Assembly (NCBI GenBank): GCA_903926855.1
Contig: CAIYKV010000003.1
Span: 1 to 42,432, forward strand
Length of the DNA stretch: 42,432 nt
Reading direction: 5' to 3'
Origin: an uncultured Bacteroidota bacterium
GTDB lineage: Bacteria; Bacteroidota; Bacteroidia; Chitinophagales; Chitinophagaceae
Shown here: in pieces, positions 1 through 12,045 of the stretch
How positions within the stretch are numbered: the stretch's first letter is position 1
How the letters are laid out: each line of letters begins with the position of its first letter
Made by a program: the position numbers and the translations under genes
The notes under the pieces: generated by a model
Seen by the model: only the letters and a program-made list of their open reading frames with translations
Told to the model about the DNA's origin: nothing
The model's database searches: none

Positions 1-277
1 CGGCTAACTGTTTTATGACCGTTGATCCTAGCAAAAAAAGAAAGGTACAAAAAGAAAAATTGTTTTGAAATAACCTGTGATTATTGCAAATAGCAGGATT
101 AATTATGCAATCGGGGTTGTAATATAGGGCGATAGATAAGTTAGGGGATAAAAGCAAAAAGTAAAATAGAAAGCTACAAAGTAGTCCAAGTTAATAGATA
201 TTTTCTATGAGATTATAAATTAAATAGATAAATGATTTGCTAAATCCTTGATACCTTCACCTTCCTTAGTTTACTAA

Positions 278-2524
<2,247 letters not shown>

Positions 2525-2551
2525 TTGTAATATAGCGTAAGAATCATTTAC

Positions 2552-2583
2552 AAGGTGGCCCCTCAATAGGCCACCTTTTTATT
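2552..2583 (+). terminator. Rho-independent terminator after katG
   Basis: Perfect stem AAGGTGGCC-(CCTCAATA)-GGCCACCTT followed by a T-run. Confidence 0.85.
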
Positions 2584-2673
2584 TCTGGTCTATGATACTT
2601 TGATTACCAGATTATATATTGTAAAAAGGAGTATTTTTAAGCATAGTATTTCAAACATGTTAAACAACATCTT

Positions 2674-3675
2674 ATGTCAATAAACTCATCACGCCGGGTA
2701 TTTCTCTACCAAAGCAGTCTGGCATCTCTCGGTATATTGGTTTCGGGCAAATCTGTTTTTGCCGGAAATTTGCTGCAGACAAAACCGAACTCTTTGATTA
2801 AAGGAGTGCAGATAGGCGTTACTACCTATTCATTTAGGAGCATGCCCGGTCACCCCGATAAACTGCTGCAATATTGTATTGATAGTAATATCAATGCAGT
2901 TGAATTAAAAGGTGATGAGGTAGAAGACTATTTAGGCAAACCCGTTAACCCGGTCAAGCCATTACCCAGGGTAGCCGGACAGCCTAAGCAGGAGTTGAGT
3001 GAAGAGAGTAAGGCCCAGGCTAAACAATACATACTGGATGTAGCTGCCTGGAGAGAATCTGTTTCTATGGATAAGTTTGAAATGATTCGAAAAAAATTCA
3101 ATGCAGCAGGTGTATTTATTTTTGCCTTCAAGCCCAATGCGCTGGCGCCAGAAAATACAGATGGTGAAATCTCATATGCCATACGTGCAGCAAAAACATT
3201 AGGTGCCACTATGGTTACTGTTGAATTGCCTGCTGATCCTGCCCAAACCAAGCGACTGGGTGATTTGGGTGAGAAATATAAAATGTATATAGGTTATCAT
3301 GCTCATTTGCAGGCATCTGAAACCGCTTGGGATACTGCATTGTCTCAATCGCCTTACAATTCTATGAACCTGGACTGTGGCCATTATATTGCTGCAGGTA
3401 ATTCCAAAGAAAGTTTATTGAAGTTGATCGAATCAAAACATAAACGAATTACCAGTATGCATATCAAGGATCGGAAAACTAAAGATAATGGCGGCATAAA
3501 TATGCCATGGGGTGAGGGAGATACGCCTTTGAAAGAAATATTCACACTGATGAAAGAAAAAAAATATAAAATGCCTGCCACGATTGAATTGGAATATGAT
3601 ATCCCGGCAGGTTCTGATGCAGTAAAAGAAACAAAAAAATGCAGAGACTTTGCACAATTATTGTTGGAAGCATAG
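2674..3675 (+). CDS. sugar phosphate isomerase/epimerase (xylose isomerase-like TIM barrel), exported, Tat-like N-terminus
   Basis: N-terminal SSRRVFLYQSSLASLG signal; GVTTYSFR, HAHLQ, NLDCGHYIAAG, MHIKDRK, ELEYD motifs. Confidence 0.85.
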   Translation: MSINSSRRVFLYQSSLASLGILVSGKSVFAGNLLQTKPNSLIKGVQIGVTTYSFRSMPGHPDKLLQYCIDSNINAVELKGDEVEDYLGKPVNPVKPLPRVAGQPKQELSEESKAQAKQYILDVAAWRESVSMDKFEMIRKKFNAAGVFIFAFKPNALAPENTDGEISYAIRAAKTLGATMVTVELPADPAQTKRLGDLGEKYKMYIGYHAHLQASETAWDTALSQSPYNSMNLDCGHYIAAGNSKESLLKLIESKHKRITSMHIKDRKTKDNGGINMPWGEGDTPLKEIFTLMKEKKYKMPATIELEYDIPAGSDAVKETKKCRDFAQLLLEA

Positions 3676-3697
3676 TGCCATACAAATAGTATCAGTT

Positions 3698-3730
3698 ATA
3701 AATGGCAGATAGATTCTATTAGCCATTTAT
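3698..3730. terminator. possible bidirectional terminator/hairpin between convergent genes
   Basis: ATAAATGGC ... GCCATTTAT 9-bp inverted repeat, 15-nt loop, AT-rich flanks. Confidence 0.4.
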
Positions 3731-3773
3731 ATTATAACTCTACATTTTTTATAAATCTTTTTTCTTCTGCTTA

Positions 3774-5204
3774 TTAAATTGTGTAATACTGTTCCCATCC
3801 TTTTCTTGGCGGGATTCCTACCAGCATATCATTGGCTAGTTTATGATTGGTGATGGTTTTTGTTTTCCTGTCGAATTTGAGTGTGGTATTTAATTTTTGA
3901 GCCAATACACCCAAACAGAAAACCTGGCTTAAAGGACCGGCAATTGCAAAAGGAGAACGGGTTTTTTCCTGTCCCATACAAGCTTTTAAATAATTGGCAT
4001 AATGGTTAGAAGTACTAGCGGGCACTTCTGGTAGCAGGGATGCCATCTGTTTCGCTTTTTCTTCAGGAATAATGGAAAGCGTTGCTCCATGTGAGCCTCC
4101 TTTAAAAGTCAACTCTTTGCTATAAATGATTTTGCCAGGGTTTAATTTTGCAGCCTGTATAACCCCGGTACTGGGTGGTGGAATATTAGGGTCTAATCCC
4201 ATCACACCATAACCCGCAGGAATGGGAGGTAAATTATTTACTCCATCATACCAGGTAATATCACATGGCGGCATATGTTCTCTTGCTGGGAAACGGAATA
4301 GAATAGTGGATGATTGCGGATAGAAAAATTCGTTATGCCCCTCTGCTTTTACCAGAGACACTTCATAAGGTAATCCGAGATCAAGAAATTGGTGAGCTGT
4401 ATCTATCAGGTGCGCGCCCCAGTCTCCAAGAGCCCCCATTCCAAAATCGTACCAGCATCGCCATTGTGCATTGATATAATCATGATTGTATGCATGCATT
4501 TGTGTTACACCATGCCAGGTATCCCAGTCCAGGGTTAACGGAATAGATTCTGCTGAAGGGAATTGGGTAATATGTGTATCCCATCCATGCCATCGACGTG
4601 CGCTATTCATATGTGCAGTTATGGCAGTTACATCCTTAATAATACCCGCTTCTTTCCAGGCTTTGAACTGAAAATAATTGGCTTCTGAATGCCCCTGATT
4701 ACCCATTTGTGTAACCAGGTTCGGATGCAGGGCAGCTACTTTCATCATCAGTTCTACTTCCTGAAAAGTACGTGCCATTGGTTTCTCTACATATACATGT
4801 TTACCCATGGAAAGTGCCAGCATCGTAATGGCAAAATGAGAATGGTCTGGAACCCCAATGGTTACTGCTTCTATCTGACTCCCCATTTTATCGAACATAG
4901 TCCTGAAATCCTGAAACCTGGGAACTTCCGGAAATTTTTTTAAAACTTCCTGGGTATGCGGGGCGCCCATATCTACATCACAAAATGCCACAAAATTGGC
5001 CAGACCGGTTTTATCAAAAGACAGTACATCCTGTCCACCCTGGTTGCCAATTCCGATACAAGCCAGGTTTACTTTTTCACTGGTTTTGCCAGATTGCCCC
5101 CAGTGCGTAGATGCTTTGGTAACAAATGAGGGTAGAGCAGATCCCGCTGAAAGCAAAGCAGCATTTTTGAGAAAATTACGACGGTTTTCTTTTCTTGGTT
5201 TCAT
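3774..5204 (-). CDS. Gfo/Idh/MocA family oxidoreductase with Tat signal
   Basis: N-terminal RRNFLK Tat motif (start set at MKPRKEN, internal to the ORF track start 5240); CIGIGNQG, EKPMART, GDWGAHLID motifs. Confidence 0.9.
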   Translation of the reverse strand: MKPRKENRRNFLKNAALLSAGSALPSFVTKASTHWGQSGKTSEKVNLACIGIGNQGGQDVLSFDKTGLANFVAFCDVDMGAPHTQEVLKKFPEVPRFQDFRTMFDKMGSQIEAVTIGVPDHSHFAITMLALSMGKHVYVEKPMARTFQEVELMMKVAALHPNLVTQMGNQGHSEANYFQFKAWKEAGIIKDVTAITAHMNSARRWHGWDTHITQFPSAESIPLTLDWDTWHGVTQMHAYNHDYINAQWRCWYDFGMGALGDWGAHLIDTAHQFLDLGLPYEVSLVKAEGHNEFFYPQSSTILFRFPAREHMPPCDITWYDGVNNLPPIPAGYGVMGLDPNIPPPSTGVIQAAKLNPGKIIYSKELTFKGGSHGATLSIIPEEKAKQMASLLPEVPASTSNHYANYLKACMGQEKTRSPFAIAGPLSQVFCLGVLAQKLNTTLKFDRKTKTITNHKLANDMLVGIPPRKGWEQYYTI

Positions 5205-5293
5205 ATAGCTCGAAGATAAATGGGTATGCAGGGATATCATTCGAAAAGATCCCTGGTTATTAAATAATGCGAGAACAACACTGACAACTTCGA

Positions 5294-6124
5294 TTAATTA
5301 AACCCCGCAATGACGGTAATTTCCAGTTGCTCGGCAATCTCATCGGTATTGATTCCAAAATCAGCTCGCTTGATGTTGAAGATGCTTTTCAATGTTAGTT
5401 TACCTCCTGCTATCTTCACTGAACCGTTAGCGGTTATATTTTTTGTGACCCCATGAATGGTTAAGGCACCGGATGCCGTTACCGGATAATCACCATCTTT
5501 CGTAAAATTAACTGCCTGTATATTTTGAATATCCCCGTTAAAACTGGTTTTGGGATATACCTCGCTGTTCATATAATCCTTGTCATTAAAATGCTCCTGC
5601 ATCATTTCATTTTCAAACTGAAACCCCCTGATTAATCCAGTGAACTTAAGATGCCCGGTTTTATCATTGAGTGAACAAGCTACTGAATGATTGGTGGCTT
5701 CAATATCTTCCGATGCATGAGAGAAAAACCGGATACTTGCTTTATTGGTAAGATAAGTTTTACCCTTTTCCTCAATCACAGGAGCTTTCTCCTGTTTAGC
5801 GCTATCTTTTTTTCCGATAGCAATCATGGGTTTATGAATCGTATCATTTTGAGAAGAATCCGCAAGAAGTTCTGCCGGGGATAATGAGACCTCAGTAACG
5901 GGGTGCTTTTTAAAATGGGTAGGAATATATTCTACAAATACCCATATATCGGTAGCTGTTAATACCAATGCAATGAAAGCAGCTACAAGGCTGCTTCTGT
6001 GTTTTGCAAAAAATGAACTGTCGATTTTTCTGGAATTCCTGATAACCAGTATCAAAACAAAGCCCCAGATGATTGCTGCAATCACAAACATCTGGGGTAT
6101 TTCTTTCAGTAATTTTACAAACAT
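5294..6124 (-). CDS. YceI family protein with N-terminal membrane segments
   Basis: Hydrophobic N-terminus; C-terminal YceI-like domain (ASIRFFSHASEDIEATNHS, PKTSFNGDIQ, GALTIHGVTKNITANGSV). Confidence 0.8.
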   Translation of the reverse strand: MFVKLLKEIPQMFVIAAIIWGFVLILVIRNSRKIDSSFFAKHRSSLVAAFIALVLTATDIWVFVEYIPTHFKKHPVTEVSLSPAELLADSSQNDTIHKPMIAIGKKDSAKQEKAPVIEEKGKTYLTNKASIRFFSHASEDIEATNHSVACSLNDKTGHLKFTGLIRGFQFENEMMQEHFNDKDYMNSEVYPKTSFNGDIQNIQAVNFTKDGDYPVTASGALTIHGVTKNITANGSVKIAGGKLTLKSIFNIKRADFGINTDEIAEQLEITVIAGFN

Positions 6125-6181
6125 AATCTACTATTCAAAATATATCTAAATGGATCTGTGCAAACTGTTTCCTACTCTCCA

Positions 6182-6667
6182 TTATCTTCCTGGTGGAGGA
6201 GCAGCAGGTCTTGGTCCTTGTCCGGGTGGTGGTTGTTGTTGAGGCAATGGTTTGCCAAAAGGCTTCGGAGCGCCACGGTGACAGGTATTACAAGTTACCA
6301 CCTGAATTTTTGCCGTATCTGATTCTGTATGCTTGATGCTGGAAATATATTTTTTATTCATTTCATCCGTCATGCGAATCATTTCTCTGGCAATATCTTT
6401 TTTGGGATTATCATCGCTGGGCATATCCATTTTTCTGGGATTGTCTTTTTCAGGTGCATGACAGTAATTACATTTTACACCCAGGTCAACTTTAAACTGG
6501 TCCATTGCATGATCCACTTCCTGATAAGTTGCCGTTGCCGGGAAGACTTTGATATTTTTTAGTTTTTTAACCGGCTGTTGCTGAACATTGAATGACTGGG
6601 TAATCAATGCGCCTGCAATCGTAATCACCAGTAAGAAGTTTAATTTTTTTCTGTGCTGTGCTAACAT
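6182..6667 (-). CDS. c-type cytochrome (photosynthetic reaction-centre cytochrome c subunit-like), two heme motifs
   Basis: CNYCH and CNTCH motifs, signal peptide, proline-rich C-terminus. Confidence 0.88.
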   Translation of the reverse strand: MLAQHRKKLNFLLVITIAGALITQSFNVQQQPVKKLKNIKVFPATATYQEVDHAMDQFKVDLGVKCNYCHAPEKDNPRKMDMPSDDNPKKDIAREMIRMTDEMNKKYISSIKHTESDTAKIQVVTCNTCHRGAPKPFGKPLPQQQPPPGQGPRPAAPPPGR

Positions 6668-7075
6668 AGGGAAGTATTTTGACTAAATATAAAGCATCAA
6701 AAACAATTTTATAAAAATACCTGATGCTGATTCGGTAAAATGACAGTTTTTGCTGATAAAAACAATATATATTAAATAAATTTAATAAATGACTATTTTG
6801 AAAAATTGTCATTTACTGATGTTCTAGATAAAGTATTAACTAAGTCACTTTTTGTCAGATATCTCAGGCTTAATAAATTTTCAGGGGAATAACTATCTTA
6901 CAGCAGAATTGGATTGTGATATCGGTAGTATCATTCTTTTAAAACTTTGGCGGAAGCGGTTTAACCTGTTATATGTTATGTGTTTTGAAAGCATTGTTGG
7001 GGCCTTGAATAGCGCATTAAGTAAATTCAATAAATCAGTAGTCTAAGCGTTTCCGATCATCTATATAATCATTTT

Positions 7076-8530
7076 ATGAAAAGAGCTATTGCCATTTCCC
7101 TGTTATTGGTTTCCTGCAATCAGTTTACCAGTAATCCTTCCAAAAGCGAATCAACTTTTTCTCTGAACAACAAAAAAGCCATCGTATATACAACAGCAGA
7201 TAGTACGGAATTGCGGTTATCCGCTACCGATACATTGCAGTTTTCTGAACAGGGGCAACCTGTTGAAACACAGGTTTGTGTTTTTGTTGATCCTCTAAAA
7301 AAGTTTCAAACCCTATTGGGAATTGGAGGGGCTTTAACAGATGCATCAGCCGAAACTTTTGCAAAACTTCCTAAAGAAAAACAAAATGAAGTATTGCAGG
7401 CCTATTATGATTCAAAAAAAGGAATTGGGTATACACTCGGAAGAACAAATATTCATAGCTGTGATTTCTCCAGCGGCAGTTATACGTATGTTGCCGATGG
7501 CGACAGCGACCTAAAAACGTTTTCTGTAGCCCATGATGAAAAATACCGTATCCCATTGATTAAACAGGCAATCGCTACTGCGGGTGGTAAACTTACTTTA
7601 TTCGCCAGTCCCTGGAGCCCACCATCCTGGATGAAAGAAAATAATGATATGCTACATGGGGGGAAATTGAAGCCTGCTTATTACCAGGCATGGTCTATGT
7701 ATTATACAAAATTTATCAAGTCATACGAACAGCAAGGTATCCCCATCTGGGGCATTACGGTTCAGAATGAGCCTATGGCTACGCAAACATGGGAATCCTG
7801 CAATTATACGGCAACGGAAGAACGCGATTTTTTAAAAAAATACCTGGGACCTACGATGGAGAAACAAGGATTGGGAGACAAGAAAATAATTGTCTGGGAT
7901 CATAACAGGGATTTAATCTATCAAAGAGCCAGCACTATTTTCGATGACCCCGAAGCAGCTAAATATGCATGGGGATTAGGATTTCACTGGTATGAAGACT
8001 GGAGTGGCGGTGACCAGGTATTTGACAATGTAAAAAGAGTTGCGGAGGCCTTTCCTTCAAAAAATATTTTGTTTACAGAAGGTTGTAACGGGCCATTTGA
8101 TATGAAAAAGATCAATGACTGGAAATGGGGTGAGCGATATGGAAAAACGATGATTGAGGATTTTAATAATGGGTCTGTGGGCTGGACAGATTGGAATATT
8201 TTACTGGATGAAAATGGAGGCCCGAATCATGTGGGTAATTACTGCTTTGCACCCATTCATGCAGATACCAAAACTGGTAAGCTGTATTATATGAATGCGT
8301 ATTATTATATAGGGCATTTTTCTAAGTTTATTAAACCGGGAGCTAAAAGAATTATTAGTTCTGCAAGCAGAAGTGCTTTGTTAAGTACAGCATTTATGAA
8401 TGCAGATGGTAGTGTTGCTGTAGTGGTAATGAACCCGGGCAATCAGAAAGTTCCCTATTATTTATGGATTTCGGGGAAATCTGTTTTAATCAACAGTAAA
8501 CCACATTCTATACAAACAGTTGTTTTTTAA
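7076..8530 (+). CDS. glycoside hydrolase family 30 (glucosylceramidase-like)
   Basis: Lipoprotein-like N-terminus; GIGGALTDASAETF, SPWSPPSWMK, TVQNEP, FTEGC, GWTDWNILLDENGGPNHVGN motifs. Confidence 0.93.
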   Translation: MKRAIAISLLLVSCNQFTSNPSKSESTFSLNNKKAIVYTTADSTELRLSATDTLQFSEQGQPVETQVCVFVDPLKKFQTLLGIGGALTDASAETFAKLPKEKQNEVLQAYYDSKKGIGYTLGRTNIHSCDFSSGSYTYVADGDSDLKTFSVAHDEKYRIPLIKQAIATAGGKLTLFASPWSPPSWMKENNDMLHGGKLKPAYYQAWSMYYTKFIKSYEQQGIPIWGITVQNEPMATQTWESCNYTATEERDFLKKYLGPTMEKQGLGDKKIIVWDHNRDLIYQRASTIFDDPEAAKYAWGLGFHWYEDWSGGDQVFDNVKRVAEAFPSKNILFTEGCNGPFDMKKINDWKWGERYGKTMIEDFNNGSVGWTDWNILLDENGGPNHVGNYCFAPIHADTKTGKLYYMNAYYYIGHFSKFIKPGAKRIISSASRSALLSTAFMNADGSVAVVVMNPGNQKVPYYLWISGKSVLINSKPHSIQTVVF

Positions 8531-8561
8531 AGAATGAATAAAATTTTATGATTGGTAAAAA

Positions 8562-8600
8562 AATAGTATCCATGTAGGTTTCAGGTACATGGATACTATT
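8562..8600. terminator. bidirectional terminator between convergent genes
   Basis: 15-bp perfect inverted repeat AATAGTATCCATGTA-N9-TACATGGATACTATT flanked by A-runs and T-rich sequence. Confidence 0.75.
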
Positions 8601-8604
8601 CAAA

Positions 8605-9800
8605 TTATCCGACTGCTCCACCACCACTACCGGCAGCTGGTTTTTTAGATTTTGATTTTTTTAAATCAATAGCCTTTACTCCTCCTGTTTTTCCGCTTTT
8701 ACTTGCAGGCGGTTTCTTTTTGGATATTATTTTAGTTTGACTACCTGGTTTGCCACCAGTTTTTCCGCTTTTGCTAGCAGCAATTTTCTTTTTAGCACTG
8801 GGTTTTACTTCAACTCCTTTTAGCCCGCCTTTCCCTCCGCCCTTACCTGCTTTTATTTTCTTTTTAACAGTAGGCTTTAACTCATTTCCTTTTGCACCGC
8901 CCTTAACACCTGCGCTTCCTGCCACAATTCTTTTTTTAGCAATGGGCTTTACCTCATTTCCTTTTGCACCACCTCTAGTTCCTGCGCTTCCTGCAGCAAT
9001 TCTTTTTTTAGCAATGGGCTTTAGTTCATTCACTTTTGCTCCACCTCTTTGACCACTTTGACCTGATGCTGATTTTTTATTTGGTTTTGTTTTTTTGCTC
9101 ATAATGGGCTGTTGTTTTTTTAGTTGTTTTTGTAATGTTTTTTTCGCTTTTGTGAGGGCTAATAAATCGGCTGCTAATTTTGCAAGGTTTATCCCTATTG
9201 GGTTTTTATTGTCAGCAATGAAATCTTCTGTTACTATTGCATAGAGTTCATCACAATAAGCGTCCCAGAAGTCCCAGCTTATTTTTTTCTTTTTCCCCCA
9301 ACTAATACAGGTCAGGTATTTAGTATCATATGCTAAAACAGTTACGGCATGACCACCAAAAGAACCAGGTGCATTATCCCCGGTTAGTCCTCCAGGCATC
9401 AATTCCCATACCTCCTGCCCCTTTATGGTGTTAGGTAAATTTAAACCTACATAGATACCGCCAAACAGGTAAACAGCTGCTTTAACCAGGTCATGATTTT
9501 TATATTGAATAGTAGCATATGCCCTAATTTTATGGCCACCAATTCCCTTTTTACGCCAGTAATTCATGGCATCTGAGAGATATATTGGATTGTCATTTTT
9601 GCCGGTAGCCGGGTCATAGCCGGATAGTGCAATAAATGCTTTTAAAATTGCCTTATCGCGTATGATATTCTCTTTTTTGGCATAGTTAGAACCTGGCGCG
9701 ATTTAATTTATGAGGCACTGCCTTAATCTTCTCTAGCCAATCAATCATTATTGCAACAGTAATCCCCGAATTGGACACTGTTTTTTTGAATTATCATCTA
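8605..9800 (-). pseudogene. papain-like cysteine protease-like protein with Lys/Gly-rich repeat tail; 5' end apparently frameshifted
   Basis: ORF 8605..9567 has GGHAVTVLAYD and SWG motifs. In-frame coding similarity continues upstream without an ATG (APGSNYAKKENIIRDKAILKAFIALSGYDPATGKNDNPIYLSDA-MNYWRKKGIGGHK) to a TAA at 9703-9705; other frames then carry TVAIMIDWLEKIKAVPHKLNR and NSVQFGD. Confidence 0.65.
8734..9021 (-). repeat. in-frame 72-bp tandem repeats (24 aa: KPIAKKRIAAGSAGTRGGAKGNEV and variants)
   Basis: KP.xKKxI...GxxGxKGG.KGxEx repeats starting at residues 183, 207, 231 and 255 of ORF 8605..9567; degenerate copies on both sides. Confidence 0.9.
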
Positions 9801-9930
9801 TATTCGGTTTGAGTAGGCAAGCTATCTAATCTTGTCCTGAATCAAAAGATTAGTTAAACTAAAATTATTTTGGGTTAATAATAAAATTCGGTTTAAATTA
9901 AAGCCTAATTATTCAAATTGATTCTTTGCT

Positions 9931-11193
9931 ATGACAAAATTGAATCGCCAGTCCAAATATTTTATACCTTTTATCCTTGTCACAAGTCTTTTTTTTCTTT
10001 GGGGGTTTGTACATAACCTCGACCCGATATTGATACCGCATCTCAAAAAATCCTTTAGCCTGTCAACACTGCAATCCTCACTGGTAGATTCCGCTGTATT
10101 TATTGCCTATTTTCTAATGGCACTTCCTGCAGGGTTTATCATGAAGAAATACGGGTACAAAGCAGGTATTATTACCGGGTTGATGCTTTTTGCAACAGGT
10201 TCTTTCTTGTTTATACCGGCTGCGAATACACAACAATATATTTTTTTCCTGATGGCATTGTTTATCATTGCTTGTGGACTTACCATTCTCGAAACCGCAG
10301 CAAATCCCTATGCGGCTTCTCTTGGAGATCCTGCTACGGCTACCCAGCGATTGAATTTTGCCCAATCTTTTAATGGACTGGCAGTTACTTTGGCACCGAT
10401 TATCGGGGCAAGAATTATACTTACCAAGGGGTTTTCTGATGCTGAATTAAATAAAATGACGGCTGCAGCCAAACAAATGGCACTTGCTTCTGAAGCTTCC
10501 AGTGTAAAAACCCCTTATTTTATTTTGGGAACAATTATCCTGGTAATTGCGATTTTGTTTGCGCTCATTAAATTACCTGAAATACAGGAAGAGGGAGAAA
10601 TCAGTGCAGGGAAAAATATTTTTCATGCTTTCCGGCACAGACACCTGCGTTGGGCGGTGGCTTCTCAATTCTTTTATGTTGGAGCACAGGTTTGTGTATT
10701 CAGCTTTTTTATTTTGTATGCTGTAAAAGCCGCAGGTATCGATAAAATTAAAGCAGCTGATTACCTGGGCTGGGGTTGTGGAGTAGCATTTATGATAGGC
10801 CGCTTTTTTGGCACATTCCTGATGAGATATATACAACCCAATAAATTACTTGCATTCTATTCTTTCATGAACATACTTCTTTGCGGAGTAGCTATTTTTA
10901 GTCATGGTTTAATAGCCGTATATGCCGTTATCGGTATCGCTTTTTTTATGTCCATCATGTTTCCTACTATTTTTTCCTTGGGAATAAAAGGGTTGGGCGG
11001 TGATGCAAAATTTGGCAGCAGCCTCATCATTATGGCCATCGTGGGCGGTGCAGTTTTGCCCCCTATATTAGGACAGATCAGCGATGTTACAGGCAATATA
11101 CAGAATGGATATATTGTTCCTTTATTGTGTTTTGTAGTGCCCCTGATTTTCGGGCTTAAAACACATGAAGTAGCAATGCCTTTAAAAAAATAA
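9931..11193 (+). CDS. MFS sugar transporter, FucP/glucose-galactose permease-like
   Basis: 12-TM pattern; FFLWGFVHNLDPILIPHLKK, ETAANPYAASLG, FAQSFNGLAVTLAPIIGARIIL motifs. Confidence 0.9.
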   Translation: MTKLNRQSKYFIPFILVTSLFFLWGFVHNLDPILIPHLKKSFSLSTLQSSLVDSAVFIAYFLMALPAGFIMKKYGYKAGIITGLMLFATGSFLFIPAANTQQYIFFLMALFIIACGLTILETAANPYAASLGDPATATQRLNFAQSFNGLAVTLAPIIGARIILTKGFSDAELNKMTAAAKQMALASEASSVKTPYFILGTIILVIAILFALIKLPEIQEEGEISAGKNIFHAFRHRHLRWAVASQFFYVGAQVCVFSFFILYAVKAAGIDKIKAADYLGWGCGVAFMIGRFFGTFLMRYIQPNKLLAFYSFMNILLCGVAIFSHGLIAVYAVIGIAFFMSIMFPTIFSLGIKGLGGDAKFGSSLIIMAIVGGAVLPPILGQISDVTGNIQNGYIVPLLCFVVPLIFGLKTHEVAMPLKK

Positions 11194-11280
11194 TGCGTAA
11201 AATCTGTGCAAATCAGTGCTATCTGTGGCAAACAAAAAAGCTAACTTGCAATAGAATCAGTCATTTTAAAAAAGAAGGAT

Positions 11281-12045
11281 ATGTTCTCTCTTATAAATAA
11301 ACATGCAGTCATCACCGGAGCCGGAAGTGGTATTGGTAAATCCATTGCTGAAACTTTTGCCAGGCAAGGTGCTACGGTGCATATTATTGAACTGAATGAA
11401 GCAGGCGCATCAGAAACTGTAAAAGCAATTGAACAAGCAGGTCAACAGGCATTTGCTTATGGATGTGATGTCAGTAATCAGGAACAGGTAAAAAAAGTGT
11501 TCGAAAGGATCGGCACCCTGGATATATTGGTAAATAGTGCCGGAATTGCACATATTGGAAAAGCGGACACCACTTCAGTAGAAGAGTTTACCAGAATATT
11601 TGATGTAAATGTAAAAGGGACCTATAATTGTTTGCACGAAGCTATCCCTTTACTGAAACACAGGGGAGGCGGGGTGATATTAAATATTGCTTCTATTGCA
11701 GCATGGGTAGGTATCCCTGACAGGTTTGCTTATAGTATGAGTAAGGGGGCTGTGTTTGCTATGACCTTAAGTGTAGCCAAAGATTATATGCAGGATCATA
11801 TTCGATGTAATTCCATTTCTCCCGCCAGGGTACATACCCCATTTGTAGATGGGTTTATTGCTAAGAACTATCCGGGTAAAGAAGATGAAATATTCGAAAA
11901 ACTGTCCAAATCACAACCTATCGGCCGAATGGGATCTACGGAAGAAGTAGCTGCACTTGCTTTATACCTGTGCAGCGACGAAGCTTCCTTCATTACAGGA
12001 AACGATTATCCAATTGATGGCGGCTTTATCAAACTAAATAACTAA
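11281..12045 (+). CDS. SDR family NAD(P)-dependent oxidoreductase
   Basis: TGAGSGIGKSIA, NSAGIAH, YSMSKGAVFAMT, CNSISPARVHTPF motifs. Confidence 0.93.
   Translation: MFSLINKHAVITGAGSGIGKSIAETFARQGATVHIIELNEAGASETVKAIEQAGQQAFAYGCDVSNQEQVKKVFERIGTLDILVNSAGIAHIGKADTTSVEEFTRIFDVNVKGTYNCLHEAIPLLKHRGGGVILNIASIAAWVGIPDRFAYSMSKGAVFAMTLSVAKDYMQDHIRCNSISPARVHTPFVDGFIAKNYPGKEDEIFEKLSKSQPIGRMGSTEEVAALALYLCSDEASFITGNDYPIDGGFIKLNN

Noticed and set aside
3-68. Partial ORF tail ANCFMTVDPSKKRKVQKEKLF* resembling an SV40-type nuclear localisation signal
   Set aside because: Short A-rich sequence at the window edge; could be the C-terminus of an upstream gene but NLS similarity in a bacterial genome is coincidental.
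2674-5204. Sugar isomerase plus Gfo/Idh/MocA pair considered as a polysaccharide utilisation locus
   Set aside because: Genes are convergent rather than operonic and there is no SusC/SusD pair or sugar regulator nearby.
8734-9021. Tandem repeat considered as a CRISPR array
   Set aside because: 72-bp period is in frame and coding, units diverge, and there are no unique spacers.
8750-9052. 100-aa plus-strand Pro/Phe-rich ORF
   Set aside because: Antisense shadow of the Lys/Gly tandem repeat; composition is explained by the repeat.
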